From: Epiperipatus broadwayi
Lineage: Eukaryota > Onychophora > Udeonychophora > Euonychophora > Peripatidae
Direction: 5' to 3'
Length of the DNA: 64,000 nt
Assembly (NCBI GenBank): GCA_028023455.1
Contig: JAQFVV010012497.1
Coordinates: 682,001-746,000 of the forward strand
Both the position numbers and the translations under genes were made by a program. The first letter of the stretch is position 1; every line of letters starts with the position of its first letter. Below the pieces are notes generated by a model. The model ran no database searches. It was not told where the DNA came from and saw nothing but the letters and a program-made list of their open reading frames with translations. Below are positions 1-13,100 of this stretch, piece by piece.

Positions 1-2615
1 AGTTAGACTTTCCAAGCATAGAAAAGGAGTAAAGTAATAGCAGCAATGGTATTGTGTTTGAGTATGAAGACAGTTTTAAGTTATAGAGAAAATAGATATG
101 AAAAAATATCCTCCAAGGTTTCTCTTCAGTGAAAAACCAAGCATAACTATCAGTATAAGTCCAAATACTCAAGCTTTACATTTCTTCAAAATGTTTCTTG
201 ATTACATGTTGCTCCAAAAGTTTATCATGCAAATAAACTTTATATTGAAGCGAATAATATTAAGGCATAGACATAGTATGGTTTCAGCACATTAGTGGGA
301 CATCAAAAAAGACTTTCATGTACCTAACATTTTCTCAGCCCATACCAAAATACCTTGCTTTAAAAATATTTGCATTTTGCTGATAAATGAAAAGTTCTAA
401 GTGATAACCATCAAAATCACTATTATCTCTATTAGTTCTATAAATTTATAAAGTATTTGAAATAAAAATTTAGCTATCTATACATCCCAGATCAAACATT
501 TAGTCTGGATGAGAACTTGATGCTCTTCAAAGGATATATTCACTGGACAACATATAATTCTAAGAGGAGGGTCCATTTTGAATTTTTTTGTCATTTGTGT
601 GGTAACAAGTGATTATATTTCTGATTTTCTTTTGTATACTGGAGCTGCAACAATATACATAAAGAAATAAGCCACTTAATAACTGTTAGGCACAGAAAGT
701 GTTCTTCACCTAATGGATGGTTATTTTGTCAAAGGCTATTGGTCACTATGGATAATTGATAGATATCACTTAATGTGACACATAAATTTTAAAAATTAAT
801 ATAGACATTTGTGGTTCTGTCAATAAAAGTAAAAAAAATCTGCCAAAAGAGTTTGAAAAAGATACACTGAAAAAAGCCTCTATTCTGGGTTTTCAACATG
901 GAAAAAATAATGGCTTTGAGATGGTAGGACAAAAAATAGTCTGTTTAATGAGTATTATCCATGATAGTTCTATGAGGAATGTAAAGATAAGTTGAATAAA
1001 AGTATGGAGAAATCCACTGTAATGCTGGATTATAATAAAATTATGAGTGAAGTTGACCGCTGTAATCAAGCATTATCTTCTTACCAGACAACTAGGAATC
1101 AGCAAAAATAAAATAGAAAACTTTTTAGACATTTATTAGACCAATCTCTATGGAATGCATGCATTTTATATAACAAATAATATGATAGTAAGGTTGAAGT
1201 TTTAGAGTTCAAAGTGCAAATTATTGAGCAGATTATAAAAAATTATTTAGTCCTATTTCCAATACTAATATAAAGAGAACTAGTTCTGTTCTGTACCATC
1301 TCTTCATATCACTGCCAGACATTTTCCCACTCTTATCCTATATAGCTCTATCAAAATGGGACTTACATATTAATGCCACTTACGCTCTTCAAAAAAACTC
1401 TCTTGGAAAACAAATTCAAAAGAGAGTCAAGGTACTGTGAATTTGATCTTTGTGTTGATAGTTTTTGAAATCTGCCACACTAGGAAGAATTTTTGAACAT
1501 AATTATTGCTTTTGTCTTATTTATTTAGTAAAAGTGATATTCATACCTATCTATTTTTTGCTTTATCTAATTGTTATAGTTTTGTATTGAATAATATGGG
1601 TTCTAAAAGAAGAAGTGGTAATGCCCCATCTTATGCTGTAAATAAACTATAAATAATTTTTGATAACCTACATAATTTCATCATCAAAAAAGGCATATGT
1701 ATGACAAGGAATTACCTATTTATGGACATTGATCATGTTAGAAAAGTAGACAATCCATGTGATTTTCTTTATGGTATATCATATTTAGATTTTGGCTTTT
1801 TCATAATAATATTTCTATTTTTCTCTTTGGCCCTCTCTCTCTTTATATTATAATGGTAAGGAAGGAGGGATATATCTGGGAAAATGGAAGAACATCATCA
1901 TTCCCAAATAATATAGTAAATATAAATGGAGAATGAGTATTACCATGGAAAAAAATAAATCATTACAATAATTATAGTCTACATCAACAACATTAAACAA
2001 GAATAATCAACAGTCATTCCTTGTGACTGCATCTAAAAGACACAATATACTGATCTGACCAATGCCAAACTTAAGGCATAATATAAAACAATCTGGATTT
2101 ATATACTTAAGTGCTAAAGTATCTATCATAAAATAATAACATTTGATATTCTGGTACATATGGATCATAATCATTGCATTGATTATATGGTACCATGAGT
2201 TAAAGGCCAACTATAAATTAATTTTTCATCTGTAAATAAAGTACAGTGAATGAATTTTAAAGGTGATATCTTTGTACCATACTGAGAATTATATGGATGT
2301 CCCAACACAAATATACCACATATATTATTGTTCTAGATCTAGCTCAAGATTAAAAGACCCTAGAGACTGTGTTTATTATCAAGAAAAATATGTTTAATCT
2401 ATTTTAATATGTAAATCTCAAAGTATTAATTCTTTTCATAAAACTATATAATTCTTAAATACTCATTGACATCAAGTTCTAATGAAAATGTTTAATAAAC
2501 TAATTAAATGTACTTTTTGGCAAAATACTGCCAGAAACATAGTGCTGAGTAAAGTTATGCAGTACAAGTGTGCTTATATAATTGACAAGATGTAATATGT
2601 AAATTGGGTACAATA
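1..2615. other. AT-rich DNA, no gene seen
   Basis: I see no coding signature, RNA gene or recognisable repeat here. The short frames near 98-295 (+) and 2007-2210 (-) have low-complexity, stop-bounded translations with no family resemblance and are best read as chance frames. The stretch ends at the 9-bp direct repeat that bounds the foldback element at 2625. It could be intron or intergenic DNA; nothing decides between them. Confidence 0.6.
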
Positions 2616-2794
2616 TGCAAATAAGGTTAAACCACTAAATATCACATGATCTCCATCTCTATACTAGTACATAATTGTTGTAAACAAAGGCAAAACTCTC
2701 CATACAGTAGTGCCACCCTGTACCAAACAGAATAATCAATGGATGCTAAGAGACTTGTGCATAAAATCCCTATCTAGTGCCTACTCATCCAATA

Positions 2795-2836
2795 TCCCCA
2801 GACTAGTTTCTGGTTTGTGGCCATCATCGGTGAGGA
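2795..2836 (-). ncRNA. Hammerhead ribozyme motif, family A left arm, one core change
   Basis: Read on the minus strand it has helix I TCCTCA, core CCGATGA (consensus CUGANGA, so U4 is replaced by C), a short stem II around a CACAA loop, GAAAC, TA, GTC, and the helix I return TGGGGA. The invariant-U change and a GGCC/AACC stem II mismatch suggest this copy is inactive or weak. It is the mirror image of the intact motif at 3240-3281. Confidence 0.6.
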
Positions 2837-3239
2837 GCCTTGGATCTGAGAGCACTGCACCTAGATCTTAGGATCTAATGCAACCCTCCAGCAGCCACCT
2901 TTTAACTCTACTTTACTACAAAACTATGAGAATGAAATTGAAAACACAATAATATTTTCAATCTAAGCTCAATAACTTATATAGTCATATGGGTCTGAAC
3001 TCAATTCAGCACCATACATTTTGGTATCTTTGGCTCTTAAGCAACCATAGCCACCAAAATGTATGGGTGCTGAATTGAGTTCAGACCCATATGACTATAT
3101 AAGCTAAAGAACTTAGATTAAAAATATTGTGTTTTCAATTTCATTCTCATAGTTTTGTAGTAAAGTAGAGTTAAAAGGTGGCTTCTGGAGGGTTGCATTA
3201 GATCCTAAGATCTAGGTGCAGTGCTCTCAGATCCAAGGC

Positions 3240-3281
3240 TCCTCACTGATGATGGCCACAAGCCAGAAACTAGTCTGGGGA
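3240..3281 (+). ncRNA. Hammerhead ribozyme motif, minimal stem III
   Basis: All core elements of a hammerhead are present. Helix I 5' strand TCCTCA is 3240-3245. The core CTGATGA is 3246-3252. Stem II TGGC/GCCA with loop CACAA is 3253-3265. GAAA is 3266-3269. A two-base-pair stem III with a TA loop (A-C ... G-T) follows. The cleavage triplet GTC is 3273-3275, and the helix I return TGGGGA is 3276-3281. Helix I gives six pairs including one G-U. Predicted self-cleavage lies between 3275 and 3276. Hammerheads with very short stem III are known from Penelope-like elements and retrozymes. Activity is inferred from the fold only; dimerisation may be needed, as reported for such short stem III forms. 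Confidence 0.75.
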
Positions 3282-3403
3282 TATTGGATGAGTAGGCACT
3301 AGATAGGGATTTTATGCACAAGCCTTCTGGAATCCATTGATTATGCTGTTTGGCACAGGGTGGCACTACTGTATGGAGTGTTTTGCCTTTGTTTTGCAAA
3401 TAA

Positions 3404-3640
3404 AGCAATTAGACATTCCATTTTTCATACATTGGAACACATGAATCCTTTTTGTTGATGAAATATGGAATCTTTGCAATTGCCCATACCTCTTTGTATT
3501 TTCTTTTCTCGTCTATCCATTAACACCATTTAAGACAGCTTGCACCAAATTAGCTACAATCCATATAAAAAAATTGTATATAAGACAGAAGTCTTAATAT
3601 GGATTGAAAGGTAAATTGTAGCAGTAACCAAGGATAAATT
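3404..3640. other. Spacer between foldback and Penelope remnant
   Basis: No gene or named repeat is seen. An imperfect short inverted pair around ctacaatccatat (about 3550) and atatggattg (about 3597) is visible but I cannot assign it. Confidence 0.4.
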
Positions 3641-4670
3641 TTACAAAATGGAGAATTGATGGCCAATGTGGTTACCACTAATTGGTATTGTTTGTAGCAT
3701 TGTTCTGTCTAAGTATGAGAATAATGTTTTGCTTACATATTTAGCACTTTCAGCAACTGACATCTACATGAGATATGCAGTTGACTTGTTTATTCTGTGC
3801 CAGAGAATCAGATTGACAATATATGCCTGGAGCTTAAAAATATATCACCTCTGAAATTGACCATTAAAGTAGAAGACAATAATCATGGAATCAATTTTTT
3901 GAACAGGTATGTTCAGAAAAATAAAAATGAGCTCGACTATAAAATTAAGCTAAAACCTATACAAATAAGGGGAACCATTCAGTCCTAAATTAAAAGTCCC
4001 AATAAAACCCAAACTGACTGGCTTTAAATGTTTCTTATATAGAAACAAAAATCTATGCAGGTATGAGGCAGATAGACAGAACAACATCAATGCATACATC
4101 AACAATCTAATAGGGCTTAATTATAATCATAACATGTTTATTAAAATAATTAGAAGTTTTACACCAATGTAAATAATGCTAAAAATATTAATAACATGCC
4201 TAAAGAATGGATAAGCCTTCCTTATATTCTTCATATTTCAATTAACCTTAGGAATATTTATGCTAACATGTACAGGGTAAGCTTTAGATGAATGCCTTCT
4301 CTTAATAATTTATTGAATAATACTAAAGAAAAGATACCAGTGGAGTATGCTCCTTCAGTGGTCTATAAAATTGCATGTACTAACCCTTCCGGCAGTACTA
4401 TGTACTATGGTGAATCTCATGCAAATAAATTCATGAGAATCATTCAGCATGCATATTTGTACAATAGAGTAAAACAAAAGACTGAATACAGACCAATATT
4501 TCTTGATAATGAATGAACCATGGGTTTTTTCCCATTAATGTTAGAACAATTTACTCTGAAAGGGAAGATAAAAGAAAATGTAAACAGGCATGGACAATTG
4601 CAAAAGATTCACATGCCATCAACAAAAAGGATTTATGTGTTCCATTGTCCAAAAATGGAATATCTAATTG
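3640..4670 (+). pseudogene. Penelope-like element remnant (RT palm to GIY-YIG)
   Basis: Pieces of a Penelope-like polyprotein appear in order in different frames. At 3666-3820 WLPLIGIVCSIV followed by RYAVDLFIL matches the family pattern G-S-P-L-S-P-I-V-A-N then RYVDDxF, so the catalytic YVDD has become YAVD. At 3850-3990 a post-palm INFLN segment appears. At 4200-4260 KEWISLPYI resembles the linker before the endonuclease. At 4292-4516 KEKIPVEYAPSVVYKIAC then YYGES is a GIY-YIG nuclease start. After a stop, 4517-4670 retains an AWTIAKDSHAINKKD-like C-terminal block. Several stops and frame changes make it non-functional. The family encodes an RT joined to a GIY-YIG nuclease used for target-primed insertion. 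The 5' part of the RT is not visible. Confidence 0.75.
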
Positions 4671-4849
4671 TCTTATTTGCATATTGTATCTCATTTATAT
4701 ATTACATTCACTTCAAATATATAAGCACACCTGAACTGTATAACTTTACCCAACACTATGATTTTGCAAAAGCTGGTTCAGTGTATTCAATTAGTTTATG
4801 CTTATTATACATTTTCATCAAAACTCTAACTCAATGAGTTCTTAAGAAT

Positions 4850-7800
4850 CTACTTTAATCTAAAATAATTTACAAATCTCTTAAAACAGTATGCTATAAT
4901 GAAATCACTGCCAATTCATACACAATATATATGGAGGAATAAAGATACACATTTTAAAACAATTTTTAAGGAAATTACTAATAATTTTTGAGAAAAGATA
5001 TGATAATATGGTAATTCCAAATCAAATACATTTTTATCAATAAAATATAATGTCATATAGCAAGTAATATTAACTTGGTTTGATTCTAAATACTAAATTA
5101 ATTATCATTTATAGTCGAAATAAGAGTCCTAGATCACATGACCCTATTATCTTAAGCTTGTAAGTTATAAACAATGAGGATTGCCAATTCCTCAAGCTTT
5201 GTGATAAATGCTTAGCCAGAGAAAGCATTTAAAATATCTCTGTCTCTGTTTTTTTAATAATTAAATATAAAAACAATATCTCACAAATAAGATAAAGCTT
5301 TAAATTAGCTAAACTCTCTTTCCCTTTTCTTATGAAAATGAAAGGTCCTATACAATTACATTTTGGGGGATAAATAAGATAGAGAAAAAAATCATGTTTC
5401 AATAAAAAAAAATCTAAAATAAAATTATTCATTATTAATTATACCAAAAATATGCACAAGGCAATACTTTTTACCATGGATTTTTTTCTTTTCAGTCCTT
5501 CTTTGGTATTTTTCATTTTCTTTCATGTAATTTTTTTTTCTTATAACCTTCAAATATTGAGTTTAAATAATCAACTTTTTCTAGTAGTTCTTTTATTAAC
5601 TTTTCCTTTTGTAGATTCAAATTTTTATTATGATAACATTTTCATTAAAACATTTTCAGGTTAGATAAACACTTAAATTTTATGCATTTTCCAATATAAT
5701 AATTTTCAATTTAGTACTGTCTGAATTCATCCATTTTCCAATAATTTTCATATCAGGTTCATAGGCTAACACAGATTGAGACAGTTATGCTTTTCAGTGA
5801 ACACAAGCCTTGTGGATTTCTCAGGAATTTTCTGATTCTTTACATTTTCTTTTAGTGAATAGATTACATGAGTTTTGGTGGTGCTTAACTCTTAGTTAAA
5901 ACTTAGCACATGGTTTTCTTCAAATCCATTTCAAAAACTATATTTTTATTATTAATAGTGACTTTAATCTTATTTTAAAGTATTAAATTATTTTTGACTG
6001 TTCTTTTTACTATTCTTTTCTCAACAGCTGGAGTAATAATGATTGTTTCCTCACAAGACATGGATCTATAGTTTAATCTGTTTCTTATCTTAATTTTTGG
6101 AACACTTTCGTTTTCCATTCAATCAATATTATCTGAGACAATATAGCATTAAAACCTGATCAATATATTATTTTTTTACAAAAAGACTGATTGTTTCCTT
6201 GTTTTTTTTTTCTTTTAATTAAAAAAAATCTAATCATAATCATTGAAATTCTTCTGTAGTTATTTTTTTTCTTAACTATCCTAAAACAGTATAATCTTAA
6301 ATTACACTTTCTTTTGAAAAAATATTGCCTTTTGTTTTAGAGAGATAAAGAGAAAAAAACAATTTTAATGAATTAAAGCAGTAATTCTTATCAAAAATGT
6401 TAACCCCTCCCCTTTTCTTTTAAAAACTTAAAAAACATTACATAAAATTATACTTATTTATCTCTATTTATTATTTTTTTACTAATAAATAAATTTACTG
6501 AAGTAAGAGAAAAAATGTTTATTTTATTATTTATTTGCTATTACTTCTATTAATTTTTAAAATTTTTTTCTCCCTATTACAACATTCTTAATAAATTATA
6601 TATATTCATATTTTTATTATTTAAATTGTTTGTAATTTATATTATCATTTAATAAGTGCAACTTTAATAAGTTTACTAATGGCTATTCTGAGAAGTAAAA
6701 AAATATGAGAATAAATAATTTTTCTCAATATATATTGTATCCATATATTTAGCCCTATATGTTAAATATATTCTGTAATGTTTTTAAAAAAAAATTTTGG
6801 GAGGGCTTAAATTATAATAAATAAATTTCCTTGTTGATGAACTATATAATACCTTAGTTAGATGTTTTAATTTACTGAGTAAAAATAATTCATTCAACAT
6901 GTTTAAATATTAATTACTTAAGAAATATTAAGCTATTGCTTAGTATTTATTTAAAATCCCAAAGTTAATAGTTTAAATCTGAATAAGAGTTAATTTAAAG
7001 TATGTTATGTTTTAGATATATACAGTAAACAAAGTTCTTATTATTTATAAAATATGGTTAGTTTATTTGTGTTAAAGTTTTTATTTGTTAATTTTAAAAA
7101 TAAATTGCTTTAAAATAGTAATTCATTAAATATTATTTAGTATAATATTTGTTTAAAATTAAAATTTAAAATATTAAACTTAAAAATAACTAATTGGGAT
7201 AGATTTTAACTTGAATAAATCTTTGTAATTAATTTAGCTTCATTCCTTTTAAAATATTGGTTATATCTAATGTACATGTGTGTAGGTGTTTATGCATGCA
7301 TGTGAAAGATTGAAAATTTTAAAAGAAATTAATAATAATTAATAAAAAGGATGCTTTAAAGAATTACAATATTAAAAGCTTTTAAAAAGAGTAAAAATAA
7401 TGTCTTTGAGTAAAGAAATATTTAAATGAAAAGTAAGTATTTTTTTTTTAATTAAATGAATAATTTATTTAATAATTAAAGTTAATAATGTTTATTATGT
7501 GGTAATTTTTTAGTCTAGGCATCACATGAGTAGATAGTCTTGATTAAGAAAAAGTTTGAGGTCAAGTTAATTTTTAAAAGATCCCACTCCAATCTTTCAA
7601 TTGTATTGTTGAACAATGCCACATTATGGACACTACAGTAAAAATATACACATAAGTGTGTTTATAAAAGAAAACTGGAAAACAAAAACTTCACTATTGC
7701 TGAACTAATTTGCTTCTAATTTACTACTTCATTATTTAATCAGTTTAAAGTTTCTAAATTAATTTTTTTGTTTATTTTTTATCAGTTTTAAATGCCTGGA

Positions 7801-8320
7801 TAAGACACTAAAGTCATCCTTGCAGTGCTAGTTCACAGCATGTGTTCAGCTGTCTATTAGATAATAATAATCACTGGAAGATGTGAGAAATTATATTAAT
7901 TTAAAAAAGAAAGCTTTAAATTATCTTTACTTGAAAAAGTTATTGGAACTGATTAATCATCAGATATGCATATGTTATTTTTTCATATTATGAACTTAGT
8001 TAACTTGAACTTTTGGTATTGAAACAGATGATCTGATGCTCAGATCCTGCTTCACAGCCCACATCCAATCTCCTACCATCTAATCATGTTTAAACCCATC
8101 CTTATACACGTATAAATATTTATTAGTACATATATATTTTTTTGCTTTATTATTTTAACATAAATCACGTAGATATTTATATATCTTAACCTAAACCTAA
8201 GAAATAAATAATTAATATTATTTTCATGTGTATACGTGCATAATGGATAAATATATATATATATATTTTCAGGGTAGGAGATTGCTTAGAAATCATAAAA
8301 TTGTATTATATATAGTATGT
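4850..8320. other. Very AT-rich DNA, no gene seen
   Basis: This is long A/T homopolymer-rich sequence with short chance frames (for example 5229-5432 minus and 5452-5664 plus, which translate to Phe/Leu/Ile-rich strings typical of AT-rich noise). A short (TA)n run lies near 8251-8265. I recognise no repeat family. Confidence 0.6.
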
Positions 8321-8322
8321 AT

Positions 8323-8620
8323 TTAAAGGTCATATATGAAACTTAATATTTTGTTTATATTTAATTTAGCAGTCAGAAATGATGCAATTCTTTTAAAAAG
8401 TTTCTCGAAAACAATTACCCGGAAAAGCCCAGTAGTTAAAAGTAAAAGATTACAATTTTGTAATAGTAAAATAAATCCATTAGTGGAAATTTTGTCCACA
8501 CCAACTTGTTTTAAAATCATAAGACTTATTTTAAAACAATCGGTCGAAAAACTGATAACAGAATTGCATTGTTTCAAAAGTCTTACACAAGACAAAAAAG
8601 ATCTGGTCAGCCGATTTTAG
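8323..8620. other. Overlapping antisense frames of unknown nature
   Basis: A 94-codon frame on the plus strand (8336-8620) and a 90-codon frame on the minus strand (8323-8595) overlap almost completely. Two open strands over about 270 bp of AT-rich DNA are mildly unusual. The minus translation is Leu/Ile-rich with scattered Cys; the plus translation is Lys/Ser/Ile-rich. I recognise neither. It may be a decayed repeat or chance; no start context, splice signal or partner supports a gene. Confidence 0.25.
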
Positions 8621-9835
8621 CTGTGCTTAAGTGCTTAAAATGTTTCAGGTCCAGCAGTAGTTGCTATGCTACATCACCAAAAAAAAGAGTATAAATACTG
8701 CTGGATTTGAATCCAACAAAGGAGGAGACAACCATAAATTTTCATGATGCTAAACCAAATCCATGTCAGTCGAACTTTTATCCAATGTGCTGTGACTAGG
8801 GGAAATTTCACCTTCCCCTCTGTTCCAATATGCTTTTCCCATAAAGAGGCTCTGGATCCCGTACTTATGAGCTCTAAAATATCTGCTGATTAAGTAAATA
8901 AATGCTACCTGTCATATCATATTCAAGCCCTAGATCTAGTGTACTAATGCTGATGAACATTACTCATATCAAGGACTGCTACTCCATATATCAAGGTAAA
9001 AGAACTCTAGCCGCTCTTGATTATCAAATTCAGCCTTCTTTATTATAACTATCATCCTGACACTCTATTCTGATATTATGTTTTAAATGCTTATATTATG
9101 TAACTCTCTGTAATATAACTTACTCTATCATTAAGCCTCTACTTAAGATGTTTTCTTTTATTTCCATGTGGCAAATAATTCTATTTCATTATGTTTTATG
9201 TATTTATGTTTTTAAAATGCCAATAATATTTTCAAAATCGCTAACATATATTTTATTTCTATTTTTCCTACCCATTATTTATGGGGTAATTAAGAACGCA
9301 GGTTGATTAAAAATAAGTTTTATTCAACTTATGCAAGTGTTCGCGATTTTGGAAAAACAAGGTCATTAAGTTATAAAAATAGCTATAGAAAACAGATCAA
9401 CATCTGTTTTCATAAAATGTTCTTTTACTTTTTAAATAATAATAATGCGCTGATCTTAACTTTTAATGTACTTTATATATATATATAAATCTATATTTTA
9501 TCCCAACTATTACCACCACCCCAGTTATTTATGTATCAACTTATTTACTTTCATAATGCTTTTATTAACCAAGATGTGTATTCATTAAACATGTGGGGAG
9601 TTATGAATAACTTAAAGTAAAAAGAGGGGAAATCTTTATGTCTTGAAATTCTATATTTAGTAAATTTATCATCCATGCCTGTTTAGCGAGTAGATCATAC
9701 CATTGCACAGGGTATTCTATAATTTATGGGTATTAAATATTTAATATAGTCTTTAAAGCTATACATTTCGTAATCCCCAAGTGTTGCATGTATATAGGCA
9801 ATTTTGTTTCCATATTTATATATTTGTGCTTCTCT
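8621..9835. other. AT-rich DNA, no gene seen
   Basis: No gene or repeat that I can name. The short frame at 9303-9488 (+) runs into a (TA)n stretch and looks like chance. Confidence 0.5.
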
Positions 9836-10150
9836 TTTTATGGAGGTCTCGCAAGTCGAGCTCCATCATCGTTCTCAATGTCCAAGAACCAGGCTTAAAT
9901 CTCCATAGGGACATACTTGGTTGTATGTGCTTGCTTATATGGGGATCGCTCTGGAAAAACCAGCCCAATAATGCATAGCCGACTGCTCTTCATTTCTAAA
10001 CCAATCCTGCCAACGTTTGCAGAGTATATCGGTATATTTTCAAAAGGAATTTCATGAAGCACACATTTGGATCCATGACTGGATCACATCATAGACGATG
10101 CCATGCACATACCACCTGTTATTATATTTCAAGTAAACCATGAACATCCA
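9836..10150. other. Block of higher GC, unassigned
   Basis: Base composition rises clearly against its neighbours (for example ctcgcaagtcgagctcc near 9846 and gacgatgccatgcac near 10094). A 65-codon plus frame (9781-9978) crosses it but its translation resembles no family I know. It may be an old transposon fragment, a conserved noncoding element or part of an exon. Nothing in the sequence decides this. Confidence 0.3.
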
Positions 10151-13100
10151 TAAGCCGTAATGTTATGATTTTACTAAACAGACATCTATGTCCATTATTT
10201 AATGCGCATCTTTGTGACGAAGTTATTATTATTAATATAAATATTCATTAGCTGTCCCACACATCTGCGACTTTATAAACCAAATTAATAGTCATATTTT
10301 ATACAAATGTAATGTTTCCTTATTAAACGATTATTCTCTTTCAAATCGGTTAAATGCTATATTTTTTGTTTTCTCTGGGGGTGGAATAGTATTTCAATAG
10401 TACGTTTCTAATAGTGCTAATTCTTTATGGTATCTATTATTGGCATCGCCGCAAATGTAAACAAAGGTATTGTAAAATCTGATCTTGATGTATCAATCAA
10501 AGATAATCTTATTCCTTAAAACCAAAATATTTATGAGGCCAGTGTCTGACAAATAATCAGATGCATTTATTTATGTTTTATCAATATAATAAATATCAAA
10601 ATATATATCATACATTTCTGAATCATTGTACTTTCTTTTATTTAAATTAATATTAGTTCATAAGTTATGCTCATTATGATTAGATGACTCCGCTAAAATA
10701 CATAATTAATATGCAAGGTCATGAGCCTTCATTGATTCTAAACTAGAGTTCATTTTAAGTTAGTCTATCATTAAATTTAGCATAGTCTTTTTGTGTCTCT
10801 GATGAGCGATGCCGGCGGTGAGATCGATATCATCGGGATTGTTGCTCATAAGTTGGTAGATCTGGGAAATAGACAAATAGGGCAGAATTCATGAGTGTTC
10901 CTGACTTATGTATCTTGTGCATGATTGGATTTGAGGTACTTTTGCCTAGATGCTAGATCTTGTTATGTAAACATACAAAACTGACCAGTACAGTATTAGC
11001 AATTGCTTTATAATTTATTATGTAAAATCTCATTTTATTATTGACATTAATGCTAATACTTATCAATATTACCTTATATATCCTGATAAGATTATGGATT
11101 TTATAATATATGCAGATAATTAACTAATGAAAACAGTCACTATTGAAAAATAAGTTTGAAATACTGTGTAATTTTTTATTAAAACAAGAAAATGACAGTA
11201 AATAATTGTTTTAAAATTATGGCAAGTCTTAAAAATAAGACAGCATACAATGATTAGAGACTGCTTTCTATAATTTTGATGGAAGAAAATGTTTTTCAAA
11301 TCCACTTCTTCCATAGTTTGTGAAAGACATTTTTATTGCTAATGAAATTAAATTAATAGTGTATTGTCATCATAATTACTCATCAGAGAAAGGCATCTAT
11401 TTATTTGTTTAGAGTATATTTTATTATCTTATTAAATAAGAAATTAATTTATATTTTCTTTATGCTTTTATACTATCAAATAATATGTGAACTTTATAAA
11501 GGAACTATTTATTGCTTAAAATATCTGCTCTCAGCTCATGCATATTATGTGCATATTTATTATTTACTGGGATGAAAGGCTATGTCATGGTATTTCCCCT
11601 AAAGAAAATAATAAAAGGGATTAATTCTATTATAAATGAAAGAATTATAATTCTTAATTTTGAGATGGGTAAAACAAAATATAGTGTATATGTTTTATAT
11701 ATTCAAAATTATTATTGATATCATGTAATTATAATTTATGTTCTATTTTTAATTATTATTATTATTTATGATATAAAATGTATTTATGATGGTAAAGATA
11801 CATGAAACAGATTTGAATAAGATGTATTGGGTAAATGGTTTGTTTTAGAAGTTATTTTATTATTATTTAGAGTTCTTGTCTTTATTATTTCAACCTAATA
11901 AAATGAATTATTGTGCCCAGGGTATAACAACCTTTTATATCTGATATAAACATTTATAAATGAAAGTCTTATGGATATAGATGTGTGTGAATTTAGATAG
12001 CATATAATATTTAATGTTAAAGTTGTCAATTTACACAGTGTTAGACCAATTGGATGTGTTCAAATGATTATGAATGTTTGCACGAGATGATTATTCATTT
12101 ATTTATCATTATTATTAAACTCAAACCTCATATGGTTATTAATTGATACACTGCTTGGAGTCAGCTATCAATTTAGATAATTTTATTCGAATATTTTATT
12201 GCTTTTGGTATGCATTCAGCCCCTCATGGGTGTGAACATTCTTGCTTAATTTCCAGCATTGCCTGCACATACTTATCAGGTGTCTATTCATATTATCCAT
12301 CGTTCACCATGCTGGTAACCCAATATTAACATGTATTTTTGGTACCTTAAAATAGTTTAAGGCATGTCCAGCTTTATAGTTATATTATTAGCTCAATTGC
12401 AATTTAAATTTTACCCTTCATAGGTATTAGTAGTATTGTACTAATATAATTATTTTGCATAATATTTTGCTATCTTTATAAAATCCATAATAAGTGTATT
12501 TTTACACTTATTTTTAGACATTGTTTTGCAATACAAAGTGTTTAATAGCATACTAGGGGCTTGTATATAGGAATATATGCATGTTATTTTGCTTTATATA
12601 CTTAATATTGAAAGGAATATAATTAGATAGAACAAGAGATTTTTTGGGTAGTAGTAAATGATTTCATTATAATTCCTGTAGAAATTGTTAAGAAAGAAAT
12701 ATTTATTGTGAAGTATATCAATATTTCTATTAGTCCAAGTTGTTAAATCAAAAGTAGTAGTATTGTAAATAGAATATTGTATTAAATATTTATCTTATAT
12801 TGTAAATAAATATTTTTGTTATTTATTAAATACATTTCTGAATTGTTGCCATTATTATTGCATTAATTATTCAGAAAATCTAGTTTAATAAAGCTTTATT
12901 ATTCATCATTATTTATCTATTTTTTATTTCAGCTACATTATAATAAGATAAATAGTGTTTATTTATCCTTATTTTCAAATACGTTTTTGTAATGTAGTTG
13001 GTAGCATAAAATGAACCATTTTTATCTGCTACATTATTTCATTTTGTACTTGAAGTTCATGTTAGAAGATATCAAAATCAGATATATTTATAGGTGTATA

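Larger units (their letters stand above)
2625..3394. mobile_element. Foldback element, family A, with two hammerhead motifs
   Basis: The two halves are near-perfect reverse complements: arms about 2682-3025 and 3053-3394 with a loop of about 27 nt. The left arm has an extra leader (2625-2681) that recurs before the family A copies at 50.1, 50.5 and 55.2 kb. The element is flanked by the direct repeat TGCAAATAA (2616-2624 and 3395-3403), which looks like a target-site duplication. Each arm carries a hammerhead-like motif, in opposite orientations. There is no long ORF; the frame at 3205-3408 (-) is only a translation of the right arm. I infer a non-autonomous retroelement, probably mobilised by a Penelope-type RT. 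A MITE-like DNA element is less likely because the ends carry no short transposon-type inverted repeat and the duplications are long. Confidence 0.8.

Noticed and set aside
3205-3408. 67-codon minus ORF, similar to the one at 55275-55457
   Set aside because: The shared residues come from two copies of the same foldback repeat; pairing in the ribozyme, not codon structure, explains the conservation.
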